A stretch of DNA of 64,000 bases. It comes from Amblyornis subalaris (Eukaryota > Chordata > Aves > Passeriformes > Ptilonorhynchidae). Below, in pieces: positions 28,101-41,482 of the stretch (positions within the stretch are counted from its first letter, which is position 1; every line of letters begins with the position of its first letter). Under the pieces are notes generated by a model that did not search any database, was not told the origin of the DNA, and worked only from the letters and a program-made list of their open reading frames with translations. Position numbers and translations under genes: made by a program. The DNA lies in assembly GCA_018881555.1 (NCBI GenBank), contig JACAXG010000007.1:14489235-14553234 (forward strand). The letters run 5' to 3'.

Positions 28101-29378
28101 GAAAGAAAAAGTCTTTTCCAAAAAAGACAGCCAATCTTTTGCTGTGTAGTTCATTCTGATGGCAAGTCTTCCAAAAAGAAGCATCAGAGAAATGGGCTTA
28201 CTATCATCAATCCTGTACATTAAAACATAATTGTAGGATGGGCACAAGGGGTGGTTTTTATTTGATCCTGCTCTGTTGACATTTAGACTTTTGGTTTACC
28301 CCCAGCATATATTTTCAGGATCCTATCTGCAGTTACTATTTTGAAAACTCTCATCTTTCACTTTAAAAAAAAGTTATGCTGAGATCTGTGTACAATCCCA
28401 GACTTAAAGAACTAGAGAGTGTTGAAAAGCCTGTGGTAAACGTATCTAGTTGCAAATTTCTTTACACCTTTGATGCAGTAAAGTGTAATTATGTAGCTAA
28501 CTGAGCGCCTGTTTAGACCACCCACATATCTGTTGAATTGTCCAGAGAGTTTGGAGATGTATTTAAGTAAATCCTGGACTGTGTTATCTTTTTTAATTGA
28601 ATTGAATAGACTTAAATGCACACTAGTCTACTGAGGCGGATGGTTAATGTGCCTCTGTCATGTTCAACATTTCAAGGATAATATTTTAAAGAGAGTTTAT
28701 TTTTAAATTGCATTTCAGTCTGCAGTTAAAAAAAAAATATCAGCAAATGGGGCTAAGTAAATGTGATCACTTTTATCCTGTCAGTATTAATTTTCCAAAC
28801 AATGTTTGGAATAATTTCATGTTCTGTTTAAATTAAATACTTTCAGTTCTCTCAGTGAAAAGATAACACAGCTTTTNAATATACACATTGCCTCCTTTTC
28901 CTCTCTGTGCTGCTGGTGCCTGCTTGCTTCACAAAGTCATGTCTGAGCATAAAGCTGACTGTGTGTGAGCAGATTTTGCTTTTAGTTCCTCCAGAGAGAG
29001 GGCTGGAGAGGCAATAATAGCTGTGACTACTGCAACTCATTCCTACAGTACCTCTAATTTTGAAAGCAGAAATGGAAGGTACAGATGTCTCTTTGTTACG
29101 TGCAAGACAGATGAATATAGGAGCTTGCTCAATAAAATAATTGAATCAATTACATAAATTTCAGTGGCTTGAATTCCTTTGAAAAATGAGAGTAATTAGA
29201 TTATGCATACTGTAATTTCCACAGCTAAAGCTGACATAATTGTTGTCTCAGTTCAGGAAACTATCTTCCTTTTACGATGTTTATACAGTTTAGTTAGTCT
29301 GCATCATGGTGGTGACTGTCATGCTTAGAGATTTTTATGTTCTTCTGTTGAAAGAAGAAAGCAATAAAGCCTTCTTAA

Positions 29379-29410
29379 TTTTTTTTTTTGCCCTTTTTTT
29401 TGTGTGTGTG
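29379..29410. repeat. T runs followed by a short GT repeat
   Basis: T11 at 29379-29389 is followed by GCCC, then T8 (29394-29401) and a short GT alternation to 29410. This is simple low-complexity sequence. Confidence 0.85.
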
Positions 29411-30721
29411 CTACATAAAGTGAGGCTGTCAAAAGAGAAGTAAAACCAGACAGATTTTGTTTCTGTGTTTAATCAATCAAGAAGTCTAAAGAAGCTATTT
29501 TAACAGAAAATCACACTTGACTTGTAGGGTCTTGCTTCTCATGTAGTCAGCACTTTATTGAGTAATGCTGTGGCACAACTCCCAAAGGTGCAGTCGTGGG
29601 GAAACTTCTCGGGTGCTTCTTAGCTCTAGCAACAAGGGCAGCTCTTTCACCCAATATCTCAGGCTTGTCCAAATCCCATTTACTGTTAAATGGAGTTCAT
29701 GTCTAACAGGGAAGGAGATCTTGTTTCAGAGTATGATAAATGTCTCTAAGACTCGTTTGCCGTATCTGTAGAGAAGAAACAATTGAAACATGATGTTAGG
29801 GCACTATAAAATGAACGGCATTGCCATCCTCTGCAGGGTGGCTACAGGGAAGGATGTTGTTTACATGGGAATATTTATGTATAGTGTTTTCTTTTGCTGC
29901 TGGTAGCATTTTCTGATGATAAATTTTTTCTCTTACTCCTTTTGCTTTTCTGTAACTTAGATAGTTTTAAGAGCTGATTTCTAGTTTCCCACACAGACTA
30001 TGTCCTGTACAACATTGAGAAATATCCAGGGTAGGTTATCTGAATTTTATTAGCGTGAACATAAACTGAAACATCTGATTTGTACTTCAATGAACCAAAA
30101 TTCATCTGTGACTAAGATTCACTGAATTAGTTAGTTTAGACAGATTTAGGTTTTTTTAGAGCTCGAAGTATTAAAAAGGGAGGCAATCAGTAAATACAGT
30201 AGTGTTTAAGGTATAACAATATCCCAAAACATCCTGAGTTGTGTCATCACTGTGTACCAGATAAATCATGTGTCTATCACAGTACATACTAGATTGAAAG
30301 TTCCTCATGAAAGGTTGATGGGGATCTACCTGGGTTTATAAAATTATTTCTTGGTTGGTTGGTTACTTTTGGGGGTTTTTTAGTGTATTTGGAAAAACCT
30401 GCAAAGGTAGCACTGAGGGAGAACGCTGCTCATACCAATATTTGGGTATTCACTGCAACTTTTTAAACCCTATTATCAACGAATAAAATATATACTCACA
30501 ACACACCCAGGCCTTGTATTGTTGCAGAGAGCATTTCAAAACAACTCTGTAATAAATTATCTCATGAGTTTGAAATTTTTCATATCCAGATCATGGCTGA
30601 GTTAGGCAGGACTCTTAATGAAACTGAAGCACAAACTGGACTGCTTCTCATGCAAAGTATTTTTGATTGGTTTTTGCACGCGACATTTAACCAAGTAAGA
30701 AAGTGTCTAGATTAAAGAAAT

Positions 30722-30749
30722 TGTTAAGATGTTCCTGTTAAGATGTTCA
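30722..30749. repeat. 14-bp tandem duplication
   Basis: TGTTAAGATGTTCC (30722-30735) is followed immediately by TGTTAAGATGTTCA (30736-30749). Only the last base differs. Confidence 0.88.
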
Positions 30750-33700
30750 TTTTGACTCTTCTTCAAAGTCGTTTAGGTATTAGCTATGGAAGAAACTTGT
30801 TTAGAGTATAAGCCTACAACTTGTAGTCTGAGGTCTGGTCTGTACCTCATGCATTATGGCCTCATGTAATTTTTTATGAAGTTTATAGATCAGAAAAACA
30901 TTGCCATGTAAACAGTAAAAAGTGCGTTTGCTCATATGTCTGAACTTGCTTGAGATGCTGGTGTAATTTATACCAATAAGACATGACCGTGCTTTAAAGA
31001 TGCGTTAAAGGTCTGTCTTGATAAAGGGGGATTTTTTCAATGGACTTCAAGAGTTAATGAGCCAGAAAAAGTTCTTCTCCTCTCTAGTTACCTAGATATA
31101 TAATATTTGCAGGACTCACAAGACATCTTCCATTTGTTCTCTTACATGTCATTCAGGAAAAGTAATGAATGACTGTAGTAAGAGCCATAGAATTGTAAAG
31201 TTTTAGGCTCTGCTGAATAAACCCTTCTCTCTCAACAAATTTCTCTGAAAAATATTTACAAACGCTCAACCTTATTTGTATTACCTCAAACATCACTCTC
31301 ACGACAATAAAGAGAGGGCAAGCACATCAATTATAAACCAGAGGAAAGGAGAAGCTGTAATGGCAAAGAATTTCTACATGGAAAGCTGCCTGTATCACCT
31401 CTCGCTCTGTGGGAGCCACTTCCCTCAGGCAAAGAATGGCCCTCATGTTCATCAAAGTGCATGATCATCTGCTTAATTACTCCTGAGTAAGGACACATCA
31501 ACAACAGCTTTGTACGTTATTTTTTTCCAATAATACTTGCCCAAACCATGTAAAGTGGTGTTTAGTAGGAACTTAAGGTGCTTTGTTACCTTAAAAATGC
31601 TNTTGTTAAGTAATTCTTAACTACAATTTTTACAGTTTTTAATGAAAAAATGTATCTAGAGAACTGCAATCAGTACAAAACATGATGTGGATTATACATG
31701 ATCAGAAGTTATTGCCTGCTATGTGCAGTGGACTTACAGCATTTACAGGAACCAAAAATTTCATAATTGACTTGTTTAAAAACCAAACAGACAAACTAAA
31801 CCCAACAAAAGTAGTGTGATATTACTATGATGCTTAGTCAGGATGTATAGTCCTCAAGAGATATTACATAACTTTTGAAAAACAACAGAATTNATTGTCT
31901 TAGGGTATGTCCAAGGCAGTGCCATCCTAATGTTATTTACAGATTTCATAATGTAATGTTGCNCTGTAGCTTGCTGTACATTCAAGCAAGAAAAGAATTT
32001 CTCATGTAATCTAACCTAAACATTTAACACTTTCTGATATTTCCTTACACGAGCTGCTTAAAGAAAAACATGAGATTACTTTAAAGTAATTTTACATATG
32101 TTCTTTTCTTGACTGTTGATTTTTCCTGTTTCCATTTTTTTCTTGTCACTAATATAGAAGTGCTATTCAATAGAAATACTGTTGCTAATATAACNAAAAT
32201 TGTTAAATGAGTGAATTTTACTGCTTCAGTTAAAGGGCATTTGTGAATATTCAAACTACTTTTTCTTCTTTTTTTTTTAATTTCTATTTGCACAATAAAT
32301 CAGAGTGTATTCGTTGCTACTTTTATGTAATTACTGTAAGCAGCCTGGTGGGCTGCAGTATACAAGGCAGTTCTTCAACAGCCATTCAAATTCAGTATTT
32401 TGTCACAGCGTATCTTGTGTTGTTTCTTGTGAAGCAAATGACAGCTGTGGGAGTGGTCAGAATTCAGATTAAGGTTCTGTCCTCTTTTTAGCTCAGCCAT
32501 TTCGGTTTTCACCCTTTTTGCCTTCATCTCAACTATGTGCTCCGGAAGTGGGAAAAGATGGCAACCAGATTTGGTGCCCTGGATGGATGGCTTTAGGTTT
32601 GGCTGAGGGCTGGAAGCTGTCATCTCTGGATACACTCATTCTAATAATTTGGAAAACCACTGTAGTTTTCCTTTGGTAGTAAACTAAGTAGGCTTCTTGA
32701 GGAAAGACATCTGCATAAAATCCCTTACCGACACGTTCCTTTAGGCATTCCCAATATTCTTATTGTATTTATTATACTTTAGCAATACCTGTGGTAGCTT
32801 TCTGTGAGTTAATTGTGCATAGAAAAGATAGAGCTCTGTGCAGATTAAACACAGGATTTTTTCTTACTTTATAGTCTGTACTGAGCTGAAGGTTTTGGTG
32901 CCTAAGCTAGTTTGTTTAAGCCTTATACCTCTGTGATCTTCTTTACTTTTTAGTCTTTTTCTTTCTGTGCCAGAGAAGGACTTGGATTGAAGGAACAGGA
33001 TCTGTGGAAAAAGACTTTGTTATACCCAGACTTTGAGACTGTATACAGAGAGAATTTNTTTGCTAGTCCTTTAAGGCTCTTACTAAAAGGAACATTGTGC
33101 TGAGCTGCATCATTAAAATGTAAAAAAGTTCTGTGATCCAAAATAGATTGAAAATTGTTTCTTTTCTGGTGCTGCAGCTTCAGATATTAGGATATCAGCA
33201 TAATGTGCTTTAAAGTTTGCTGCAGTCCTATGAGAGAGGAAGTAGTGAGGTTTTGAGAGATGTTGATGTGTGGCTCTATTTATGGAGCAAGTCTGTATTT
33301 AGATGTTTATTGTTAAGCAATACTGAAGTACACATTTTCACAATAAATCATAGTTATTCCTTTATTTATTCTTTTAAATAGGTAATTCATTCTTGTTTTT
33401 AAATGATGCTGTGTAGAGGAATCTTATTTGCACTTTGGGTAAGGTTGTCAAATATGTGAAAGGATGGCCAATGTGCAATTCTATAAGGAGGGACAGAATA
33501 TATGGAAAGATAAATGTGAGCAGTGAGTATATGTCTGCTAAATATGTCAGCTTGCTGGAATAATTTAAAAGAAAAAGCAATGAAGNTTATGCTTGACTTG
33601 TTAGTGTTTGAGAACTGTGCATTTCCACACTAACTAATCAGAAATTCTTGTTCTGCAACTTAAGGGAGTAGTTGTAGCACTGCAGGGGAGGGATACTCAG

Positions 33701-36700
33701 AAGCTGGAGACCANCTCTGTGTGATACTCCACAGCATCCTGCAATTCTGCCATCTCCCAGCCTAGGCAGGAGGATCAGACATGGCAACATGCTAATGACC
33801 TCCTTGAGTTATAATTAGGCTGTCTTAATATTTCAGTGATGCAGCAGACCTGCTGTTTCCTTCTGATGCAGCTCTGCTGTGCTTATGTTTGTGATACCCA
33901 AGCAGGCAAAAAATACATGCCAAAAACCAAGAGTGAATGTGGGAATAATTTGGGTAATGCATGACTTGCACCATTGGAATCATAGTAGTAACTTTTAATG
34001 TTTCTTAGTAGTAAANCCCACTATTTATATATTTTGATGCCTTTCTCTGAGGCTTGGGTTTTTTTTCTTGAAATAAATCAAAAGGGATGAATTCTCCATT
34101 CCCATTTCTACCAGTACAAAGTGGCATCTTGCCCTGTTCTCACTCTTCNGTCGGCACTTGCTAGTGGCCAGTTGGACACAAGCTTCTGGGCTGTGTGGCC
34201 TTGTTGGTCTGAGCCAATGGAACTCTCATGATGCTGATAGGTGCTACTTATCCACACTTACAAAATTTGTCTTTATCGTGAATATTTTTCTCAGAAAAGT
34301 TGAGAGAGTATCTGNGGCTTGACTGTATTGACCCTGTTCCTCTGTTTATTTATGCAGTCCTGACTTCCTCAGAGAAAGAACAGATTGGTAGACTTTTGTA
34401 TGGAGTAATTTCCAGGTTGTCATTTTTCATGTGTCTAGAAAGTTTATGTTAGTGCATCAGGATTTCAGAGGCTGGCTGAATTCAGAGGCACTTCCCTGAG
34501 CTGTGATAAAGCTCTACATGGGAATGCCGTTTTAGTCCAGATGATGATAAATGGGATATATCCATCACAGATATGAATAATTTTAGTGCTGGCTTCTGGG
34601 GAGACTATTGTGCATCATTTTCTGAACAGTCAGTATAATTGTCTGAGGTGAAATTGTTTCTTTCCTATGCCTCCAGTTCAATGATAANATTTTTTTGTTT
34701 ACTCTGAGTTAATGAGAAGAGAGACAGCTTAGAAACAAGTTCATTTTGGCTGTGAAAATATTGAGGAGGAGTTAGTGAAAAAGTTTCTCTCTCTAGTGTT
34801 GTCGGGCTGTTCCTTTGAGCAGNAAAAGGTCAATGGAAAGAATCTATAGGTCAGATAGATCATGAATTATTTTTATGTACTGATAGTACAGAAATATCTT
34901 GGCAGAGAATACTGACATCTTGAGTGGGGATGATGCTTTTTTGTTTGGTGTGTCTTGATGTTGAAGCAGTCACTGATTTTATTCTTTGTTATTTGAATGT
35001 CTATTGCTAACAAACTCTGAGTAACAGCAAAAGTGAATTGAACATGTTTTCAATCTTTTTTTCTTTTAATTGTCTGAAATATGTGAGACCTTATTGTCTA
35101 AAAATAATTTTGAGTGGTTCAGGGGAAGGAGGTCTTTTACTGGAGCTCCCCTGCATTTTCAGAATTGTTTAGATGGTCAGAGATGTGCTGAGGGTAATCA
35201 TTTAATGGTGAGATGTTTGGCTTTAGGAAGTAGATGTCACTGCTTGGTCCAAGTTCCCTCTTGAACTTACATTAATCACATTATATAGAGAACTATTATT
35301 CTTATTCTTATTTAACTATTATGTACTTAAAATTAGATTTGTTGTGTCTTTGTTAGGCTTGAATTAAGAGTTTTTATGTTTTTTTCTGTCTACTCAAAAA
35401 CTCTGCTTCACCTTTTTTATAAGCCTTGCCTCACTGAATAATTTGCTGCCTGTATTTGCTAGCTACTAGGGAGAAAACAGACTCTGAATTTTACTATTCT
35501 TGGTAGTTCAAGTAAATTAGGGCATGGAGCTTCTTTTAGTATCTTACTGAGAAACAGTTTTCTGAGTTTTCTTATTGCTTCTTATCGTTTCTTATCAGTT
35601 TACATTTTGAATCTTTCCAGATTATCAATGTCTTCTATAAAGTGTGGGCAGTGTAGGAGAGATAGTATTGCAATAATGGGTTCATTAATATTTTGCAACA
35701 CAAAACCATTTTCCTCCTTCTCAAGAGAGTGCTCCTTAATGTTGTCTGGCCCTGCTGTTCTCTGTTTTCAAATTGTTTCCCTCCTGTACACAGGATCTTT
35801 GGTTTTAAAGTAAGAATAAAATGAACAAAAGAAGGAATACCTGACACTAATTGGTGGAGAAGCCCTGTTCTGATCACACGTGGGGACTTTCTACCCACAT
35901 ACTCAACACTTTTTAATAATGGTTATTTATGGCAATGTAAGTTAACCTGGTTTTCCTGCATTTTAATGGAGTAAGAACATTCCCATCGCCTGTAAGCTAG
36001 GAAAGTAAGAAATAAGAACAAGGGAATAATCCTTAACTTTAATGGGACAGTTGTTTTTTAATCCAAGTATAAAAGTATTAACTTGGGAAATGTTGGCTAG
36101 AGAAGGCCTGTAGTCAAACATTGACCTATAAGGATAAAAGGACAAAATATAAAATAACTGTATGTGTTAGCATTGCTGGTTCTGTCCATTAAATGAGACT
36201 GACATCTTTTGTGAAAAGACGGTGTGTAATCATGCAGTTTGACAGTCTGTTGCACTACATGTGCACAAAGAAAGGAGGAGTAACATATTTATTCATGGAT
36301 GTTCCATAAGTTACTGTTTCAGGTGGTGATATTGGATTAAGTATTTTAAAGGAGGGAGACATGCATGACACGTCCTACACATAAATCAACACTGCTACCT
36401 CTGTTTAGCTGCCACAGACTTGTGTCAAAGGAAGACTTAACTCACAAATATTACTCAAATACTTTAAAGATATTGTTAGGGAGGTAGACAAAAATTATTT
36501 GGTTCAAAATATGTACTTAAGTTTCAAATAATTATGAAAAAACCCCAACACACAAAATCACAGAGCTTCAAGATGAACTTTCTTCAGTGCTATTCAAAGA
36601 TATAGAGATTGGATTAAAAGTTCTTCTACAGATTATTAAATTAATAAAAACTGGGAAGTAAACTGTAGGAATGCCTAGAAAATTTTCACTTGAGAGGTCA

Positions 36701-36762
36701 TCAGTACTTTGAGAAGGATTTTTATTTTCATAAGCTCTCTGGGAAAGTGGATACATACTAGA

Positions 36763-37060
36763 ATGAGCCAGCAGTGTGGCCAAGAAGGCCAACAACATCC
36801 TGGCTTGGATCAGAAACAGTGTGGCCAGCAGGATCAGGGATGTGATTGTGCCCCTGTATTTGGCACTGGTGAGGCCACACCTTGAATCCTGTGTTCAGTT
36901 TTGGGTCCCTCAGTACAGGAAGGACATTGAGGTGCTGGAGCATGTTCAGAGAAGGGCAACAAAGCTGATGAAGGCTCTGGAGCACAAGTCTGATGAGGAA
37001 CAGCTGAGGGAGCTGGGGGTGTTTAGCCTGGAGAAAAAGAGTGCAGGGAAATTAATCTCC
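36763..37060 (+). mobile_element. CR1 LINE ORF2 fragment lacking both ends
   Basis: The plus strand encodes the segment of CR1 ORF2 that follows the reverse-transcriptase palm. 'MSQQC' (36763-36777) is followed after a frame change by '[18 protein letters not shown]', then '[15 protein letters not shown]', '[17 protein letters not shown]', '[19 protein letters not shown]' and '[13 protein letters not shown]', ending near 37060. The change between 'MSQQC' and 'AKKAN' (frame 1 to frame 2) reflects a small deletion compared with the family. After it, about 95 codons are free of stops, although the catalytic 'YADD' region upstream and the C-terminus and 3' tail downstream are absent. It cannot be functional. 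Loss of the 3' end is unusual for CR1, which normally truncates at the 5' end, so a later deletion or rearrangement is likely. Confidence 0.93.
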
Positions 37061-37226
37061 TTTTACTTATTTGACAAAAACCATATTGGTTTTGGAGTCT
37101 GCAGTACAGAGTAAAGAAGTAGTTATAATTTGTTAGAGTAATCAAAAGCAACACATGGAGTTCATTGCAAATAATATTTTAAAATAGATTAAAAGTATGA
37201 TTAAAACCAAAAGTATAGATTAAAAT

Positions 37227-37251
37227 TGCAGAAAGCATTATGCTTTCTGCA
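37227..37251. repeat. Perfect 12-bp palindrome with 1-nt centre
   Basis: TGCAGAAAGCAT (37227-37238) and ATGCTTTCTGCA (37240-37251) are exact reverse complements around a single T. It sits within A-rich sequence that also repeats an AGTAT-GATTAAAA-like motif just upstream (37190-37225). Confidence 0.85.
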
Positions 37252-37944
37252 GTTACTGATCTGAACTTTATTCTTTTGGGGAAAAGTATAATGAAATAGC
37301 TTAGAGAGGGTTGTTGGTTTAGATGAGAAATGACAGGAGACACATTAGATAAAAACTCCTTAGATTTTTGTTCCTGAAATGAGAAAATAGTTTTCAGTAA
37401 GTGTTGAGAAAATTAATAAATTATGGTTCATATCTCACCATGGCCAGAATTGACCAATTCTTTTGGGCTGCATAAAGCCATGGTGTATTCTGGAAAGAAG
37501 AAAAATACTGTCTTAGGGTGCAAAATACAGTATTGGAGTAGCAAACAAGGCAGCAGTCTAGGCAGTTATTGGGTGTGTAATGTGTAGAGTTACCCATTTG
37601 GCATTTCCTGTATTTTCTGAAGTCTTCTAAAGTGTGACAGATGCAGACCCATAGACCTGGGTAAGAGCAGAGTGGGGATGTCAGAGGAGATTCCTCCTGT
37701 GGCTATCCTGTCTTCCAGGCCAGGAAACTGAGGAGGTCAGCAGCAAGAATGCAGTTACCAAAGTATGGGTAATATATCCTCGAATATTTAACTAATGTTT
37801 AACAAACATAAACTAATGTGTGATTTTCTAATGGACAATTGTATTGCATTGGTACTGTTAATTTGTATTTCAGTGAGGGCAATACCTGTACAGCTGCAGC
37901 GTTTGTCTCTGCAACATGAGGAACACAAGCAGGAATTTCCTTCT

Positions 37945-38007
37945 GCTTTTTTTTCCCCTTCTTTTTGTGGTTTTTTTTGTTCTGTTGTTGTTGTTGTTTT
38001 GTTTTTT
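37945..38007. repeat. T-rich tract with (GTT)n
   Basis: Several T runs are interrupted by CCCC, GTGG and a (GTT)n stretch at 37984-38000. It is low-complexity, with no gene content. Confidence 0.85.
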
Positions 38008-39582
38008 AAAAGTAGTTTGTAAAGTTTCTGCACGATCTCAGCTGGACATCTCTCTTGCAACTGTTGAACTGTTGCACTGAGTCTCCTGTAGGTACAATGA
38101 TTTCCTCTCTAACCAGCTGGTGCAGGGTTGGGTGTTAAATAATGTTGTTATGGTTAGTAAGGAGGCAAAAAATATCAGAAGGGGACAACGGAGTGAAAAA
38201 TAGACTTTATCAGTAATTGTGTACTTTACCTTCTAAAAGCTGTGCTATTTTAAACCTGAGTGTAATTATAAGAATAACTCAGAGGGGAAAGAGGAAATGT
38301 TTTGCTTGCTTTTGCTGATAAACGTTTGGTGTGTTCAATATTTCTTAGAATTGGGGTCCTAGTTTGAGGGGGAAGACTGTTTTCATTTATATTGGCTTTG
38401 TAATTAAACACCTGTGGCAGTCTTAGATAACAACAAGCCCATGCTTTTGTGACAGCCCAGGTGTGAGACTCTGAATGATGAAGAGGTAAAAGTTAACTAC
38501 TGTTTTTCATTGCTTCACTCAGAGTAAGGACCACTGGAAACTCCAGAGCGCTGTGTTTTCAGAAATGGAGTACAAGGTAGTCTCTGAAAACAAAGCTTCC
38601 TTATGAAATCCCACTTTGGCAAATTAAACATTAGCTCTATTTGATAAAAATATTTTCAAGTCCGCAGTAGGCAGAGGGCAGCTTCACTTGATTGTTGAGA
38701 AAAAAAATATATGATGCTTCACACCATTAAAATAGTTACTTTTTTGTTAACAAGCACAAATACAACTTCTTTAAGAGTGTATATAATTTTTCTCTTAATT
38801 TGAGGACCAGGAAAATTCATAGATATGACAGTATTTTGAGACACTTTTCCTTACAAAATGAGGATTTGACCCTTTAGTCTGCAGATGTTGTTTTATATAA
38901 ATCCTTTTTAACACGTTTTATTGACATGATAAGGAAGACTGACTCTTCTCAAATGTTCATAATAGTTCAGTTTAGATACTTGATGTTGGTGAAAAACTTG
39001 TTAGAATATTTGCAGAAAAGGTCCTATTAGATCACAAAATCTGGTTTTCTGCTGTTTTCCAGAGAGAGAGTATATTTGATACTAAACTGTTGCTCGACTT
39101 GATCTTATCCCAAGGGTTGGGGTGATCTAAACATAATAACTCAAATTTTGAAGATTTCGCTGGGGTATGAACACACCATTCTGACCATGTGTAATAATTT
39201 AATTACAGGGACCTTTCTGAATGTCAGGTTAGTGTCTTCCAACAGATTTTATTTTTTAAGAAAAGGATGGACGAATATTATTGTATTGATGAGAAATACG
39301 TGAAAATGTGAAAATGAAAAGGCCATTTGAGAAGATAAATGCCTTTTTTTCAGACTTGATTTTGTTGCTTAAGTTCACAAACTGTAAAAGTAATGTTAAG
39401 TTAAACGAATATTGTGGCAAAAGAACAATGACCTTGTGGTATTGAGAAAAACAGAGGAAAGGGTGTTTTATGGAATGATGTGCAAGAACATCTCACATTT
39501 GCTAACAGAAGAACTGTATGGATTCTAGTTAGTTCCAAATGCTACCTTTTTTTTCCACTTTGTTAAATTATGCAGTAAACAT

Positions 39583-39597
39583 ATTAATTAATTAATT
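39583..39597. repeat. (ATTA)n / TTAATTAA cluster
   Basis: ATTAATTAATTAATT is a simple tetranucleotide run. It also happens to be a dense set of homeodomain-core (TAAT) sites, but the sequence alone cannot show regulatory use. Confidence 0.7.
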
Positions 39598-40233
39598 TCA
39601 ATATCAAGTCCCATTGGTTGATACCTTTTGCTGGTGTCTTTACATCTTTTGAGGGGAAGGAGGCTGGGCAATAGCTACAAAAGTCATCCATGTTGTAAGA
39701 AAATGTAAAGTGTAGTGGTGCATATGCAACCTTACATTTGGTGAAAAGCATGTGCTTGTCTCACTTTCTTGTTGCTGTGTACTGCACTTTTCTGTACATA
39801 ATTTCGAGTTGGCTGAGGTTCAGGGTTACTATAGAGTCAGTCACAACTGCAAAGCTGATGTTAAACCGTTGGGATCAACCACGGGAGGCACTCTGAGGGT
39901 TTCAGTACTCTTGGAGAAAGAAAAGGAAGAAGGTGGTACACGGGAATATTGTCAGTGTTGTAATACGGGCATTTAGATAAAATGTAACATCTGGCTGATT
40001 AGCAAGCAGTTCATTGTGCAGGTGCAGAATTATTTTATCACTGCAATTATGCCAGGTTTTATTATTATTTTTATACTCCATTTAATTATCAAACGAGAAC
40101 ATTTGCGAGAACCTTACTAAATTAACTTTGCGGGAAAACATGGATTTGTAGGATAGCTTGCTGGTTCTGATCATTTTTTACTCTGCCTTGTGTATAGCTT
40201 TGCAACATTACTACTGTGTAGCATTTTCAATTT

Positions 40234-40260
40234 AAAAAAAAAAAACCAAACAAACCCCCC
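40234..40260. repeat. A12 run followed by A/C-rich sequence
   Basis: A12 (40234-40245) runs into CCAAACAAACCCCCC. It is the opposite-strand counterpart of the T/G-rich tracts seen elsewhere in the window, and one of the few in that orientation. Confidence 0.8.
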
Positions 40261-41403
40261 TCTATTTGTCAGTGTGGTTGTAAGAAATCCTTTAAAATAA
40301 TGTAAATGGGGACTTGGTGAGCCTCCATATCTCTGTGTGTACAGTAACACATCTCTCACTGACCTTCCCTAAGAGCAGAGTTCTGCCACAAGCTGTTCCT
40401 GAGCTTGTGTATGGCCTTGTGGTCTTCTGCGGTAAAGGACACAATTATTTCTGATGCAGAGTGGCAGAATCTTGCCACTAGAAATGAAACCGGTATCATC
40501 TCCTCTTTGCTTGTTGAGATATTCCCTTTGACATTGATCTTTACACTTTAGCTTCAGCAGAAAAATGGCAAAGGCTACAGCAGGAGGAAATGTCCCTCGA
40601 CAGCTTTGGAGCAAACCTGGACCTATGACATGGGTTTAAGAGCTGAGTTCAGAACTGAAGGGCTCTGTTTCACACACATACATCCCCTCAAGGATGCTTT
40701 GCTGAGCTACAAATGTTGTCCTAAAAACCTGCAGGGGAGGGAAAAGCAGCAGCAGCTCTATCAGTGCTAAGCCGAATCAAGTGGCCTGGTTTTCCGTGCT
40801 CAGTGTCATGTAGAAGATAGTGCCAGTTGTCTCTCTGGTTAAAATTATTTATGGGAGTCTATCGACGTCTTTCAATACCTATTGATGTAATTCTTTTTGC
40901 CTGGTAATTATAGTGAGGATGACAATAAGTAGTTCTGTAGAACTTTCCTTCTGTCAACACCAGGCAGTCTACCGCCAGTCTCACAGACAAAATAGCCAGA
41001 CGTCTTACCAAACTAAGATGTCAGAATAGCTTTTCTGTTTTTAAATTTTAGTGAACTGTATAAGATGGAAGAGCTTTAGGTTATTTCTGAATGCAGGAAG
41101 CAGAAAATATTTGCTTTAGCATCATATATTCCTTGCACTTCTTTTACCTTTGTGCCATCCTTTCCAGACCGTGTCTCATGCAGTTGGTCACTTGCAAGGT
41201 CTGGGGAATATGACGGATGAGATGTTAGTGGCATAGAAGCTGTCACAGGTATAAAAGATACGGAAATTTCAAGGAGGAGGGGCTTACTTTGAGATCTAAC
41301 AAGGTTAGGGGAAAACTCCGTAACCTGAATGCTGAAGTAAAGGTCTGGCGAGCTGGGTTGTTTCAGAACATTCTGGAACATGGCTGATATTCGGGGTTGG
41401 AGA

Positions 41404-41482
41404 TTGTTTGTTTTGTTGTGAGGGTGTTTCTGTGTGTGTGTATTTATTTGGTTGGTTGGTTTGGTTTGTTTGGGGGATTTTT
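41404..41482. repeat. G/T-rich low-complexity tract
   Basis: Nearly pure G and T, including a (TG)n stretch near 41430-41440 and a TTGG repeat near 41448-41465, ending in GGGGG and a T run. No coding or structural RNA signal was seen. Confidence 0.8.

Larger units (their letters stand above)
25178..36762. other. Non-coding DNA, nothing recognised beyond simple repeats
   Basis: No gene or interspersed repeat was supported. The part just downstream of the LTR (25180-25600) is more GC-rich than its surroundings and has overlapping open frames on both strands (25038-25394 and 25337-25612 plus, 24956-25294 minus). No domain is visible, and the first and last of these start inside the LTR. Elsewhere, open frames of up to 122 codons (27879-28247 minus) look like chance. 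Confidence 0.55.

Noticed and set aside
27879..28247. 122-codon minus-strand open frame
   Set aside because: No domain, no plausible start context and no flanking exons. Consistent with chance.
37945..38007. Poly-T tract as the tail of a reverse-inserted retro-element
   Set aside because: No element body or target-site duplication was found beside it. Avian CR1 does not end in poly-A.
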